This document shows positions 45,167 through 52,993 of a DNA stretch of 64,000 nucleotides, piece by piece (within the stretch, counting starts at the first letter, position 1; every line of letters begins with the position of its first letter). The position numbers and the translations under genes are program-made. Source of the DNA: JBARDN01 sp963755705 (GTDB lineage: Bacteria > Desulfobacterota > Binatia > Binatales > Binataceae); the NCBI GenBank assembly GCA_963755705.1, contig CAVWKW010000002.1:186001-250000 (forward strand), given 5' to 3'. Below the pieces are notes generated by a model. It saw only the letters and a program-made list of their open reading frames with translations. It ran no database searches and was not told where the DNA came from.

Positions 45167-45325
45167 ACTCATCCCCGCGCTGCGTAAGCACCCGAGGCCG
45201 AGCACGCGATTCCTCGAGCGGCAGCCAAGCACCGGAGCGACACCTACTCTCTTTTCAATTCTCAATCCGACCCGCCACTTGTCTTGCGGTTTACTGCGCG
45301 GCTCGCGCTCCATAGATTCTAGCCG

Positions 45326-46213
45326 ATGGCGCTCGCGCGGCTTCTCTTCGTAACCGGAAAGGGCGGCACCGGCAAGAGCACGGTCGCCGCGGCGCTGGCC
45401 CATGCGCTGTCGCTTGAACGTCCTACCGTCTTTGCCGATCTCGATCCGCGGATGAGCGCGGCTGCGATGCTGCTCGGCGCGCCGATGCCGCGCGCCACTC
45501 CTGCGCGCGCCAGCGCAACCCTCGAAGTTGTGGCGCTGACCGCGCGCGCCGAGCTCGAGGCGTTCATGCGCCGGATCGTGCCGGTCGCCGCGATTTCGCG
45601 CCGGATGCTCAAGAGCAGAACCTTCGGCTACGTCACCGCCGCGCTGCCGGGCCTCGAAGCCTTCCTGATGCTCGAACGTCTGCGGATCATGGGAGGAGAC
45701 GCCGCGCTGGAGGATCGCTACGTGGTGGTCGATGGGCCGGCGTCGGGCAGCGCGCTCGAGCTGTTGGCGGTCGCACGCGGGGTGAAGGGAATCGCGCCGG
45801 TCGGCTCGCTAAATCGAATCGCGCACAGCGTCGAGAGCTTTCTCGTCGATCGCGATCGCTTCGGCGTCGTGCTTACCGTAACACCCGAGGAACTCGCGAT
45901 TCGCGAGGCGCTCGAGCTCTCGGCCGCGCTGCGGGAGCATCTGGGAATCGCGACGGTCGCCGCGATCATGAATCGCGTTCCGACGGCGCTCTTCAGCAAG
46001 AAGGAACTCGAGCCGATCCCTGGACTCGAAGCGCATCTCGCGCTCGCCCATCGCCGCGAGCGCGAACGCTCCGCCGCGGGCCGCGCGCGCAAGGAATTTA
46101 TACGCGCGGGAGTGCCGATGATCGAGCTCGCGATGCTCTATCGGCCCGCGATGGGCCGGCCGGAAATCGCGGAGCTGGGCGCGATGCTCGCGGCGGAGAT
46201 GCCCGCGCGATGA
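45326..46213 (+). CDS. ArsA/Get3-like P-loop ATPase (first of pair)
   Basis: A 295-residue ATPase of the ArsA/GET3/MinD class. It has the deviant Walker A with signature lysine, T-G-K-G-G-T-G-K-S-T (residues ~10-19), switch I-like F-A-D-L-D-P-R-M-S, and Y-V-V-V-D-G-P-A-S-G as the Walker B-like segment. The usual D-T-A-P-T-G-H is changed to D-G-P-A-S-G. No Cys triad for arsenite is evident and no ArsB pump is adjacent, so arsenite export is unlikely. It overlaps the second ATPase by 4 bp. Confidence 0.85.
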   Translation: MALARLLFVTGKGGTGKSTVAAALAHALSLERPTVFADLDPRMSAAAMLLGAPMPRATPARASATLEVVALTARAELEAFMRRIVPVAAISRRMLKSRTFGYVTAALPGLEAFLMLERLRIMGGDAALEDRYVVVDGPASGSALELLAVARGVKGIAPVGSLNRIAHSVESFLVDRDRFGVVLTVTPEELAIREALELSAALREHLGIATVAAIMNRVPTALFSKKELEPIPGLEAHLALAHRRERERSAAGRARKEFIRAGVPMIELAMLYRPAMGRPEIAELGAMLAAEMPAR

Positions 46214-47304
46214 ATCGCCTGGATCTCGCCGGGTGCAAACTCGCGATCTGCCTCGGTCCGGGCGGCGTTGGCAAGACCACGATCAGTGCCGCGCTCGCGA
46301 TCGACGGCGCGTGCGGCGGCCGCGCAGTGGATGTGATGACGGTCAACCCGGCGCCGCGGCTGCTCGATGCACTGGGGCTAAACGCGGGTGCGTCGGAGCC
46401 GCGCGAAGTAGAGCTCGATTCGATTGCGCCCGCCGCTGGTTCGGTGCGGCGCGGGCGTCTGCGCGCGCTGCGCCTGGACCCACGGTCAACCTTCGACGCG
46501 ATTGTGCGCCGCTACGCCGCTACGCCCGCCGCAGCCGAGGCGATTATCTCGGGCCGTATTTATGCGAACCTCGCAAGCGCCTTTGCCGGCGTCGCCGATT
46601 ACATGGCGATGGAGAAATTGCTGGAGCTCGCGGCGGAACCCGCAACCGATTTAATCGTGCTCGACACTCCTCCCGCGGCCGAGGCGCTTGACTTCCTCGA
46701 TGCTCCGCGCCGGCTCCTGGAGCTGCTCGACTCGCGCGCGGTCAGCCTGCTCGGCACTCGCCAGGGACGCTTCGCCGGCGGGATGGTCGATCTCGCGGCG
46801 CGCGCGGTTTTGTCGGCGTTCGATCGGGTGACGGGCCTCAAGCTGCTCGGCGACGTGCAGACGTTCGTGCGCAATTTCGAGGGCATGTACGAAGGCTTCG
46901 CCGAACGCGCAAAGCGTTCCAGCGCGATGCTGCACGCTGAGAGCACGGCGGTTATCGTCGTGACGACGGCGGAAGCAGGAAGGATTGCGCAAGCAGGCGA
47001 GTTTATCGACGCATTGGCAAATGCCGGTTTGCGAGTCCGCGCGGTGATAGTGAACCGTGCGATGGCTCCGCTGCCCGGCGCGGCCGAAATCAGCCGCGCG
47101 AAAATTCCCGCCGCGCTAAGGCGCAAGCTCAAACGCAATCTCGAGGACTACGCCGCGCTCAAAACCCGCGAGGCGATCTCGTTCGAGGCGTTGCGCGCCG
47201 CGATGCCCGCCGGGGCCGCGCTGATGCTCTCGCCGGAGCTCGACCAGGAGCCGCGCACGCTCGCCGACCTCGCCCAAATAGGCACCCATATCCGTCCCGC
47301 CTGA
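46210..47304 (+). CDS. ArsA/Get3-like P-loop ATPase (second of pair)
   Basis: A 364-residue partner ATPase. Walker A reads G-P-G-G-V-G-K-T-T: the intersubunit signature lysine is replaced by Pro, while the phosphate-binding Lys is kept. V-N-P-A-P-R-L-L-D-A-L-G and I-V-L-D-T-P-P-A-A-E-A-L-D-F-L match ArsA-related switch regions. Translationally coupled to the first ATPase (ATGA overlap). A heterodimer in which the first subunit supplies the signature lysine is a reasonable guess. Related gene pairs are known in actinobacteria and some deltaproteobacteria; role unknown. Confidence 0.85.
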   Translation: MNRLDLAGCKLAICLGPGGVGKTTISAALAIDGACGGRAVDVMTVNPAPRLLDALGLNAGASEPREVELDSIAPAAGSVRRGRLRALRLDPRSTFDAIVRRYAATPAAAEAIISGRIYANLASAFAGVADYMAMEKLLELAAEPATDLIVLDTPPAAEALDFLDAPRRLLELLDSRAVSLLGTRQGRFAGGMVDLAARAVLSAFDRVTGLKLLGDVQTFVRNFEGMYEGFAERAKRSSAMLHAESTAVIVVTTAEAGRIAQAGEFIDALANAGLRVRAVIVNRAMAPLPGAAEISRAKIPAALRRKLKRNLEDYAALKTREAISFEALRAAMPAGAALMLSPELDQEPRTLADLAQIGTHIRPA

Positions 47305-47305
47305 T

Positions 47306-47344
47306 TCCTCCCCCGTTCTTTAACGGGAGGATTAAAGGAGGGGG
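47306..47344. repeat. palindromic CCTCCCCCGTT..GGAGGGGG element
   Basis: Immediately after the ArsA pair: a perfect hairpin CCCGTT-CTTT-AACGGG inside a longer CCTCCCCC / GGAGGGGG frame. No T-run, so it is more likely a small intergenic repeat than a canonical terminator. Confidence 0.6.
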
Positions 47345-47446
47345 TGCAGCGATCGTTTTCAGCACCCCAATCCTCTCCGCACTAATCACTTCAGGAGATC
47401 CTTCGCCTGCGAATCAGGATGACGGCTTGCCATGTAGCTACAGGTT

Positions 47447-47599
47447 GCGCGAAGACGGGCGGCTCGCGAGCCGCCCCTACGAAGACAGGTACGTTTGAGC
47501 TCTCCGGAGTCGTCGCGACTTGATTGCCGAGCGAGCGCTCGCACTAAAGAATCGCATTGAATTCGTAGGGGCGCGTCGCGACGCACCCGTCTTCGCGCG
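47447..47599. repeat. inverted repeat pair (GCGCGAAGACGGGCGG family)
   Basis: Left arm 47447-47480 (GCGCGAAGACGGGCGGCTCG..CCGCCCCTAC), itself palindromic at GGGCGGCTCGCGAGCCGCCC. Right arm 47566-47599 (GTAGGGGCGCGTCGCGACGC..CGTCTTCGCGC), its complement apart from the loop core. Non-coding. Confidence 0.75.
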
Positions 47600-47682
47600 C
47601 CAACGATCTGTGCGATGCGTTCCACCGCGCGTCATTCCACTTCCGCTTTCATGGCAGGATGAGAACAGCACGCGGTTTGCGA

Positions 47683-47727
47683 AAAAAATCGGCGCGGCCG
47701 CGTGAGCAGGGGTCGCCGGCCGCGCCG
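47683..47727 (-). terminator. strong minus-strand intrinsic terminator
   Basis: On the minus strand: an 11-bp perfect stem CGGCGCGGCCG / CGGCCGCGCCG with a 16-base loop, followed by ATTTTTTT (complement of 47683-47689). No minus-strand gene ends nearby (nearest stop 48216), so it may end a small RNA. Confidence 0.75.
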
Positions 47728-47794
47728 TTCTTCAGAAGTCGCAAAACCCTTGGGAGACAGGCGCTTCAAGCGATCCAGAGAGGCCGCCGATTCC

Positions 47795-47808
47795 CTAACG
47801 ATCGTTAG
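47795..47808. promoter_or_regulatory. 14-bp perfect palindrome CTAACGATCGTTAG
   Basis: Self-complementary throughout; similar outer bases (CTAAC..GTTAG) to the operator candidate at 29005-29020. Possible repressor site or RNA hairpin. Confidence 0.4.
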
Positions 47809-47830
47809 AGTTTTTGCCAGATTTGTTCAT

Positions 47831-47847
47831 GGCTGAACTGTTCAGCC
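47831..47847. promoter_or_regulatory. 17-bp palindrome GGCTGAACTGTTCAGCC
   Basis: Perfect 8-bp arms around a single T, 22 bp from the palindrome at 47795-47808. Operator-like; regulator unknown. Confidence 0.4.
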
Positions 47848-47988
47848 TTATGCCCGAATCCGCTTCGTGCAAAACTGATCGGGTGGAAGCAACCCGCTCA
47901 CTATTCGGCACCAGTTTGCCTGTCTCATTCCAGTGGAATGCTCCCGCGACCAGCCGCATTCATCAATCCAACCACCAAGACCGTCTTC

Positions 47989-48021
47989 CTTGGTGCCTTT
48001 GTGTTTAGTCTTTCTGGCCGC
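47989..48021 (+). repeat. single arm of the CCACTAAGACAC / CTTGGTGCC family
   Basis: CCTTGGTGCCTTTGTGTTTA then GTCTTTCTGGCCG resembles the right arms at 27006-27037 and 31631-31665. A weak CCAACCACCAAGA lies just to the left. Confidence 0.5.
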
Positions 48022-48215
48022 GCACAAAGGCCGAAAATTCGATGACCAAAAAAGCGCCCAAAACGAACCCGATTGGGCAAATTCACCAGCATAATCAAGG
48101 AGTTTATTTTTTGAACAATTAGAAAAGATACCAAACGAACCCACCGCAAATTGACCGAACCCCAAAAATCCAGGGTACAGTTTTGCCCGGAATCTGGCGC
48201 GGCGCGGAAATGATG

Positions 48216-48560
48216 TCAGCGCTTGGGAGCTTTTCTTATCGGCTTGATCGCGGCGGGCCGATCCTGCTCGGCGAGCACGCGATCCAGTTTGATGCTGAGG
48301 TTCAGAAGCTGCGAGCTCAGATGATCGAGGCGCTGCTTCAGATCGCGCACGTCTTTCTTCGATGGGATATTCACGAAGTCGAGCATCGATTCCACGTTGC
48401 GATCGAATGACGACTTGTTCGCCATCAGCTTCTCGCCCGCACGGCCCAGGCCCGAACGCAGCTTTTTGTTGGTCATCGCCTCACTGACGATGCTGGAAAG
48501 GCCTTCCTCGCCCATTTGCCGGAGCTTCGCGATCACGCTCTCAAGGTCCTGTCGTGCCAT
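48216..48560 (-). CDS. small coiled-coil protein of unknown function
   Basis: A 114-residue, mostly helical, charged protein. The C-terminal half (S-K-K-D-V-R-D-L-K-Q-R-L-D-H-L-S-S-Q-L) has heptad character and resembles the end of phasin/PhaF-type proteins. The N-terminus is V-I-A-K-L-R-Q-M-G-E-E-G-L. The tail is basic (P-I-R-K-A-P-K-R). No catalytic motif. A phasin-like granule protein is possible but not established. Separated by 900 bp of non-coding DNA from the ArsA pair. Confidence 0.6.
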   Translation of the reverse strand: MARQDLESVIAKLRQMGEEGLSSIVSEAMTNKKLRSGLGRAGEKLMANKSSFDRNVESMLDFVNIPSKKDVRDLKQRLDHLSSQLLNLSIKLDRVLAEQDRPAAIKPIRKAPKR

Positions 48561-48604
48561 GGCTGGTGACTATATCATGGATGCCACGTAGCCGCGCAAA
48601 AACC

Positions 48605-48895
48605 ATGCATACACTCGCGATCATCCTGAGCCTCACCTCGGGCTTTGCCTTGATGGGCAACCGGCTTGCGCCTGAGACTATCGTCGCGACTTCAATCGTG
48701 GTCGATCTCGCGCTCGCGCCGTTGACCGCGGTGATCGCCGCGCGCCGCGGACGCCGTGCCTCGGTCTGGGCGCTCGCGGGACTGGCCTTTGGGATGTGGA
48801 CGCTAGCGGCCGTACTGATGCTGCCGGAGGTGCCTGCCGAACTCTCGGCACGGCCAGAGCCTCCCGCCTATCCGCCTACTTCGCATGCCGCCTGA
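48605..48895 (+). CDS. small membrane protein of unknown function
   Basis: A 96-residue protein with three hydrophobic segments (residues ~2-15, ~24-42, ~52-70) separated by a basic A-R-R-G-R-R loop and followed by a Pro-rich tail. Base composition at third positions is coding-like. No Shine-Dalgarno is obvious before the ATG. The last 20 bp overlap the convergent hydrolase gene. Not recognised as a named family. Confidence 0.5.
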   Translation: MHTLAIILSLTSGFALMGNRLAPETIVATSIVVDLALAPLTAVIAARRGRRASVWALAGLAFGMWTLAAVLMLPEVPAELSARPEPPAYPPTSHAA

Positions 48896-50081
48896 GCCAT
48901 TCGAGGGTCGGCGCAAAGACCTGCGCTTCCGCGGCGTTACCGCATAGCACGTCCAAATGCCCCCATCCGGGGAACTTGGTGAAGGCCGGGTTGCCGGTGC
49001 CGGTTGAGGTTGCGGATTCGTACACCCAGACGGGCCAATCGGTTGCGATGTTGGTGCTCGAGAACGCGATCACCGGAATCTTCGAGGCCTTGAGCGCCTC
49101 CAGCCGCGTCGGCGTAAATGGATTTTCGTAATCCTGCACCGCGGGCCAATAGCGATCGTAGCCGATCAGCAGCCGCGCCAGGACCACCGGATCTGAATGA
49201 CCGTCGACAGGATTGGCAAGTCCGCCTTTGCCGCCGAAATCCTTGGCGTCATAGACCACATGAATCAGGTTCTCACGCGCGGTTTTGTATTTCGGGATCG
49301 GCGCCGGACCGTCGGGATTATCGATCACGAACTGCATCAGCATCCGCCGTTTCTCGTAGGTAAGATGTGCGCCGCCGATATCGTCAACGATTCGGTCGGG
49401 CGGCTGCTGCGTGGTCGGATGACGTGGTAGAAAGCCGTCGAGCGCGATGATCCCGCGGACCTGCGCCGGATGAATCGCGGCGAACAGGTAGGCGAACTCG
49501 ACTCCGCGGCTGAAGCCGGCGACGAAAATCTTGTCAGACCTGGTCTGGTTCAGAACAAATTCCGCCGCCGATTCGATATCGCCGGCGAACAGTTCGTTGG
49601 TCCAGCGCCTCATGACCGGCGCGATCACGCTCACGGGAACCGCGGCCGGAACGAAATGCGTGCGGTAGTCCATCGTCCACACGTCAACCCCGTTCGCGGC
49701 CAGGTAGACCGGAAACGAGTAGCGCGGATTTTCGAGTGCGACCTCGCCATTCATGTTGGTACCGGGAAGATAGAGCACCGTGATCGCGCGATGCGCCTTT
49801 ACCCGGGGGCCGAGCGCGATTCGATGCAGCGCAATCTCGTCGTACTCCGTCGGACCCGGCTTCGCGAGATAGCGCCATTCGTAAACCCCCGGCGCCTGCT
49901 CGATCGCGCGCGGACCTCCAGCGCTGGTGAACTGTGCCTCGGCGCTGGGCCCGGCTTCCGCGCACGCGACGCGCGAAGTGAACGCCGCGCCGAGCAGAAA
50001 AGCGATCGCGATCGCGATTCGCGCGAATCGTACGAGGATTGCGGCCTTACGCGGTTGTCTGGATCGGCCTGGCAGTGCCAT
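48876..50081 (-). CDS. secreted alpha/beta hydrolase
   Basis: A 401-residue protein with a signal peptide (R-I-A-I-A-I-A-F-L-L-G-A-A-F, cleavage near A-C-A-E) and an alpha/beta hydrolase fold. Strand and oxyanion region V-L-Y-L-P-G-T-N-M-N-G, nucleophile elbow V-A-G-F-S-R-G-V-E-F-A and candidate catalytic His in F-P-G-W-G-H-L-D-V-L-C-G. GGAGG seven bases before ATG 50081 sets the start; the longer open frame to 50273 is not supported. Likely periplasmic ester or lipid hydrolase; substrate unknown. Confidence 0.82.
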   Translation of the reverse strand: MALPGRSRQPRKAAILVRFARIAIAIAFLLGAAFTSRVACAEAGPSAEAQFTSAGGPRAIEQAPGVYEWRYLAKPGPTEYDEIALHRIALGPRVKAHRAITVLYLPGTNMNGEVALENPRYSFPVYLAANGVDVWTMDYRTHFVPAAVPVSVIAPVMRRWTNELFAGDIESAAEFVLNQTRSDKIFVAGFSRGVEFAYLFAAIHPAQVRGIIALDGFLPRHPTTQQPPDRIVDDIGGAHLTYEKRRMLMQFVIDNPDGPAPIPKYKTARENLIHVVYDAKDFGGKGGLANPVDGHSDPVVLARLLIGYDRYWPAVQDYENPFTPTRLEALKASKIPVIAFSSTNIATDWPVWVYESATSTGTGNPAFTKFPGWGHLDVLCGNAAEAQVFAPTLEWLRRHAK

Positions 50082-50217
50082 CAATAATCCTCCAGGTTGC
50101 CGCGCTCTTATAGCATCCGGACCGCCACGGCGCATCGCCGGTTGACCCTTCGCTGCAAGCCGTGCGAAACCATTGCGGTAGCCCGATTTTTCACAATCAC
50201 CAGGTGGGAGTTTTACG

Positions 50218-51135
50218 ATGGCCAAAAAACCACAATTTGCGCTGTTCTCTCCGCAGGCCGGACTCAACTTCAAGGGGCTGCTCGAACGCGCGCTGCTCTG
50301 CGAGAAGCTCGGCTATCATTCGATCTGGCTGGTCGATCACATGTGGACCCGCGGGATGCCGGATCTCGATCATATCGAGTGCCTGACCGCGATGGCGGGG
50401 ATCGCCGCGCGCACCGAAAAGATCCGCATCGGTACGCTGGTCATCTGCAACTCGTACCGCAACCCGGCGCTGCTCGCGAAGTCTCTGACCACGATCGATC
50501 AGATTTCCAGCGGGCGGCTCGAAGTGGGGATCGGCGCCGGCTGGATGAACGAGGAGTACAAGGCCTACGGATACGAGTTTCCCTCGATGGGTGTGCGGCT
50601 GAAGCAGTTCGAGGAAGGCGTGCATATCCTGAAGTTGATGTTCACCGAGAAGCGCGCAACGTTTAAGGGTCGGCATTATACGATCGATGAAGCGATCAAC
50701 AGCCCCAAGCCGGTGCAGAAGCCGCATCCTCCGATCACGATCGGCGGCAGCGGAGAAAAGGTGATGCTGAAGCTGGTCGCGCGGTACGCCGACCGCTGGA
50801 ACTGCCCCGCCGGCTACACCAGTTTCGAGCACAAGCTGAACGTGCTGAAGCAGCACTGCAAGGACGTCGATCGCGATATCAACCAGATCGATATCTCCGA
50901 GCAGTTGCTGGTCGCGATCGGCGCGACCGACGCCGAGGTCGAGCAGAAGTGGAAGATGGCGCAGGCGCTGCCGTTCGCCTCGACCGCAATCAAGGGAACT
51001 CCCAAGGTGGTCGTCGAGGAGCTGAAGAAGCGCGTCGCGATGGGGATCAACACCTTCACGATCATGTTCGCCGATTTCAACCAGCCCCAGTCGGTCGAAC
51101 TGTTTGCGCACGAGGTGATGCCCGCGTTCGCGTAA
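50218..51135 (+). CDS. luciferase-like (LLM class) F420-dependent-type oxidoreductase
   Basis: A 305-residue luciferase-family oxidoreductase. Motifs: A-L-L-C-E-K-L-G-Y-H-S-I-W-L-V-D-H-M, R-I-G-T-L-V-I-C-N-S-Y-R-N-P-A, I-S-S-G-R-L-E-V-G-I-G-A-G-W and K-P-H-P-P-I-T-I-G-G-S-G-E-K. The compact length and G-G-S-G match the F420-dependent subgroup in actinobacteria and relatives, though FMN use is possible. GTGGGAG lies eight or so bases before the ATG. First gene of a tight four-gene plus-strand operon ending at 53446. Confidence 0.9.
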   Translation: MAKKPQFALFSPQAGLNFKGLLERALLCEKLGYHSIWLVDHMWTRGMPDLDHIECLTAMAGIAARTEKIRIGTLVICNSYRNPALLAKSLTTIDQISSGRLEVGIGAGWMNEEYKAYGYEFPSMGVRLKQFEEGVHILKLMFTEKRATFKGRHYTIDEAINSPKPVQKPHPPITIGGSGEKVMLKLVARYADRWNCPAGYTSFEHKLNVLKQHCKDVDRDINQIDISEQLLVAIGATDAEVEQKWKMAQALPFASTAIKGTPKVVVEELKKRVAMGINTFTIMFADFNQPQSVELFAHEVMPAFA

Positions 51136-51148
51136 GCGCCGGCGGCCG

Positions 51149-51952
51149 ATGCGCAAATTTCTGGCAATCGTCGCGCGGAGTCTCGGCTGTGCGATTACGA
51201 TCGTGCTCGCCCTCGCGCTCTCGGCGTGCGCCGGACCGGCGCATTTTTCGACCGTGCTCGATGCGCCCGACGGCCTGGGGCCGGGTGACCCCGTAACCCA
51301 CGGCGGCGCGACTATCGGGACCGTGACCGGAGTGGCGCCGCTTGCCGGTGGGGATTCGCAGGCAGCGATTACGATTAATCCGGGATATTCGGAAAGCGTG
51401 CGCGTCGATTCGATTCTGCTGCTGTCGGGCACCGGAACCGGACCTTCGCTGGAACTTGAGAATCGCGATCTCTCGAGCGCGTATGCGCCCGAGGGCGCGG
51501 TTCTGTACGGCGCGTCGAATCCGAGCCAGGCGCAGCTTTTCGTTTCGAGCCTCGGGCCGACTACGATCGCGAAGCGCTACGCCAATCTGTTCGCAAAGAT
51601 GCAGGCGAGTGCGCCTTCGGCAGCGGCGTCACCGGCTGCGGGAGCTGCGGGAACTCCTCCCAATGTGCTCTCGCAGCAATTGCAGCAGCTCACCCAGCAG
51701 ACCCTCGCGGCGGCAGCGGCGGTCGCGGCAACTTCACCGCCCAGTGCCGCGCAGATGGACGACTTCCGCCACGACGCTGCCGCCGTCGAGCGCCAGCTCC
51801 GCGCGCATGGCAAGAATGCCGAGGCCGACCAGTTGAAGGCTTCCGTCGATCAGATGAATGCGGCCGCGCCGGCGGGCACCCCAGCAGGGTCAACTCCCGC
51901 GGTTCCACCAAATACTCTGACCGTCCCTCCCGCTGTCCCGGCGACACCGTAG
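51149..51952 (+). CDS. MlaD/MCE-domain lipoprotein
   Basis: A 267-residue protein with a lipoprotein signal (I-V-L-A-L-A-L-S-A-C-A). One MCE/MlaD domain follows (residues ~33-125: F-S-T-V-L-D-A-P-D-G-L-G-P-G-D-P-V, G-A-T-I-G-T-V-T-G-V, A-A-I-T-I-N-P-G-Y). An Ala/Gln/Pro-rich C-terminal region contains a helix (Q-Q-L-Q-Q-L-T-Q-Q-T-L). MCE proteins bind lipids for transport between membranes, usually with an MlaE permease and MlaF ATPase; neither is in this operon. 13 bp after the oxidoreductase. A stand-alone MCE lipoprotein is unusual. Confidence 0.75.
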   Translation: MRKFLAIVARSLGCAITIVLALALSACAGPAHFSTVLDAPDGLGPGDPVTHGGATIGTVTGVAPLAGGDSQAAITINPGYSESVRVDSILLLSGTGTGPSLELENRDLSSAYAPEGAVLYGASNPSQAQLFVSSLGPTTIAKRYANLFAKMQASAPSAAASPAAGAAGTPPNVLSQQLQQLTQQTLAAAAAVAATSPPSAAQMDDFRHDAAAVERQLRAHGKNAEADQLKASVDQMNAAAPAGTPAGSTPAVPPNTLTVPPAVPATP

Positions 51953-51979
51953 GCACAGCGGCGGGCTGGATAAATAAGC

Positions 51980-52984
51980 ATGGATCACCCACGACTCACC
52001 GAATACCTGAAGCGCGCGATGCCGCAGGCGGAAGATCTCCGCGTGCAGGGGCTAAAGCGTATCTCCGGCGGATCCTCGCGCGAGACCTACGCGTTCGAGC
52101 TCGAATGGAACGCGCGCGGCGAGCGGCACTCGCGCCCGCTTATCGGACGGCGCGATCCTACCGGGGGATTACTCAAGTCGGATCGCGAGCGCGAGTTTCG
52201 CGTGCTCGAAGCGATGTATCGCGCGGGGTTGAAGGTGCCCGAGCCGCTTTACCTGGAACTCGATCCAGCGGTGATGGATCGCCCGTTCTTCATCATGCAT
52301 CGCGCGGGCGGCCGGACCTCGGGCGGCGCGTTTCCCGAGACCGAGCCGGCGGCTTTGCGCGAAAAAATCGCGAACCAGTTTCTCGAGGAACTGGCCAAGC
52401 TCCAGGCGCTCAATTATCGCGCGCTCGAACTCGAGTTCCTGGGCGAACCGAAAGACCTGGCCGATCCCGCGCGCGTGCAGACCGCGCACTGGCGCGAAAT
52501 TTACGATCGCGACCGGATGGGCGAGCACTATCCGATCCTCGAGGCCGCATTCGCATGGCTCGCCGCCAATCCCGTCGTCACCGACCGCGTCGTGGTGGTG
52601 CACGGCGACTATCGTTCGGGAAATTATCTGTACGATGACACCGAGATGCTGGCGATGCTGGATTGGGAAATGACTCATCTCGGCGATCCGATGGAAGACC
52701 TCGCGTGGGCGTCGATGATGTTCTGGGGACGGGGCGAGTTTGCCGCGGGACTGATGGAGCGCGAATCGTTCTATCGTCTGTACGAAGAAAAGAGCGGCCG
52801 CAGCGTCGATCGCGCGCGGCTGTTCTTCTACCAGGTGCTGGGCAACGCCAAGATGGCGACGATCTGCCTGACCGGCGTGTGCGACTTCACCGAGGGCCGC
52901 ACCGCCGACGCGCAGATGCCGTTTCTAGAGCAACTGCTCGCGCCGCTGTGCGACGACCTGGCGCTTCAACTGAGACTCATCTAG
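51980..52984 (+). CDS. APH-family phosphotransferase (ACAD10/11-kinase-like)
   Basis: A 334-residue kinase-like protein of the aminoglycoside phosphotransferase superfamily. N-lobe: G-L-K-R-I-S-G-G-S-S-R-E-T-Y and L-I-G-R-R-D-P. Catalytic loop V-V-H-G-D-Y-R-S-G-N (Asp, Asn) and metal motif A-M-L-D-W-E-M-T-H-L-G-D-P, with E-D-L-A-W. This D-W-E..G-D-P-x-E-D-L pattern marks the branch that phosphorylates 4-hydroxyacyl-CoA before dehydration, so fatty-acyl or steroid side-chain catabolism is possible. 27 bp after the MCE gene. Confidence 0.85.
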   Translation: MDHPRLTEYLKRAMPQAEDLRVQGLKRISGGSSRETYAFELEWNARGERHSRPLIGRRDPTGGLLKSDREREFRVLEAMYRAGLKVPEPLYLELDPAVMDRPFFIMHRAGGRTSGGAFPETEPAALREKIANQFLEELAKLQALNYRALELEFLGEPKDLADPARVQTAHWREIYDRDRMGEHYPILEAAFAWLAANPVVTDRVVVVHGDYRSGNYLYDDTEMLAMLDWEMTHLGDPMEDLAWASMMFWGRGEFAAGLMERESFYRLYEEKSGRSVDRARLFFYQVLGNAKMATICLTGVCDFTEGRTADAQMPFLEQLLAPLCDDLALQLRLI

Positions 52985-52993
52985 AGGGCGGCG

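Larger units (their letters stand above)
47728..47870 (-). ncRNA. candidate small RNA upstream of the 47.7-kb terminator
   Basis: Non-coding on both strands by my reading, ends in the strong minus-strand terminator, and carries two perfect palindromes near where a promoter would lie. The 5' end is unknown and the region is only bounded roughly. Inference; no family recognised. Confidence 0.25.

Noticed and set aside
45326..47304. ArsA pair as an arsenite efflux system
   Set aside because: No arsenite-binding Cys cluster recognised, no ArsB/ArsR/ArsD neighbours.
47848..48165. 105-codon minus-strand open frame
   Set aside because: Built partly from a repeat arm, no ribosome site or motif, composition unlike the genome's genes.
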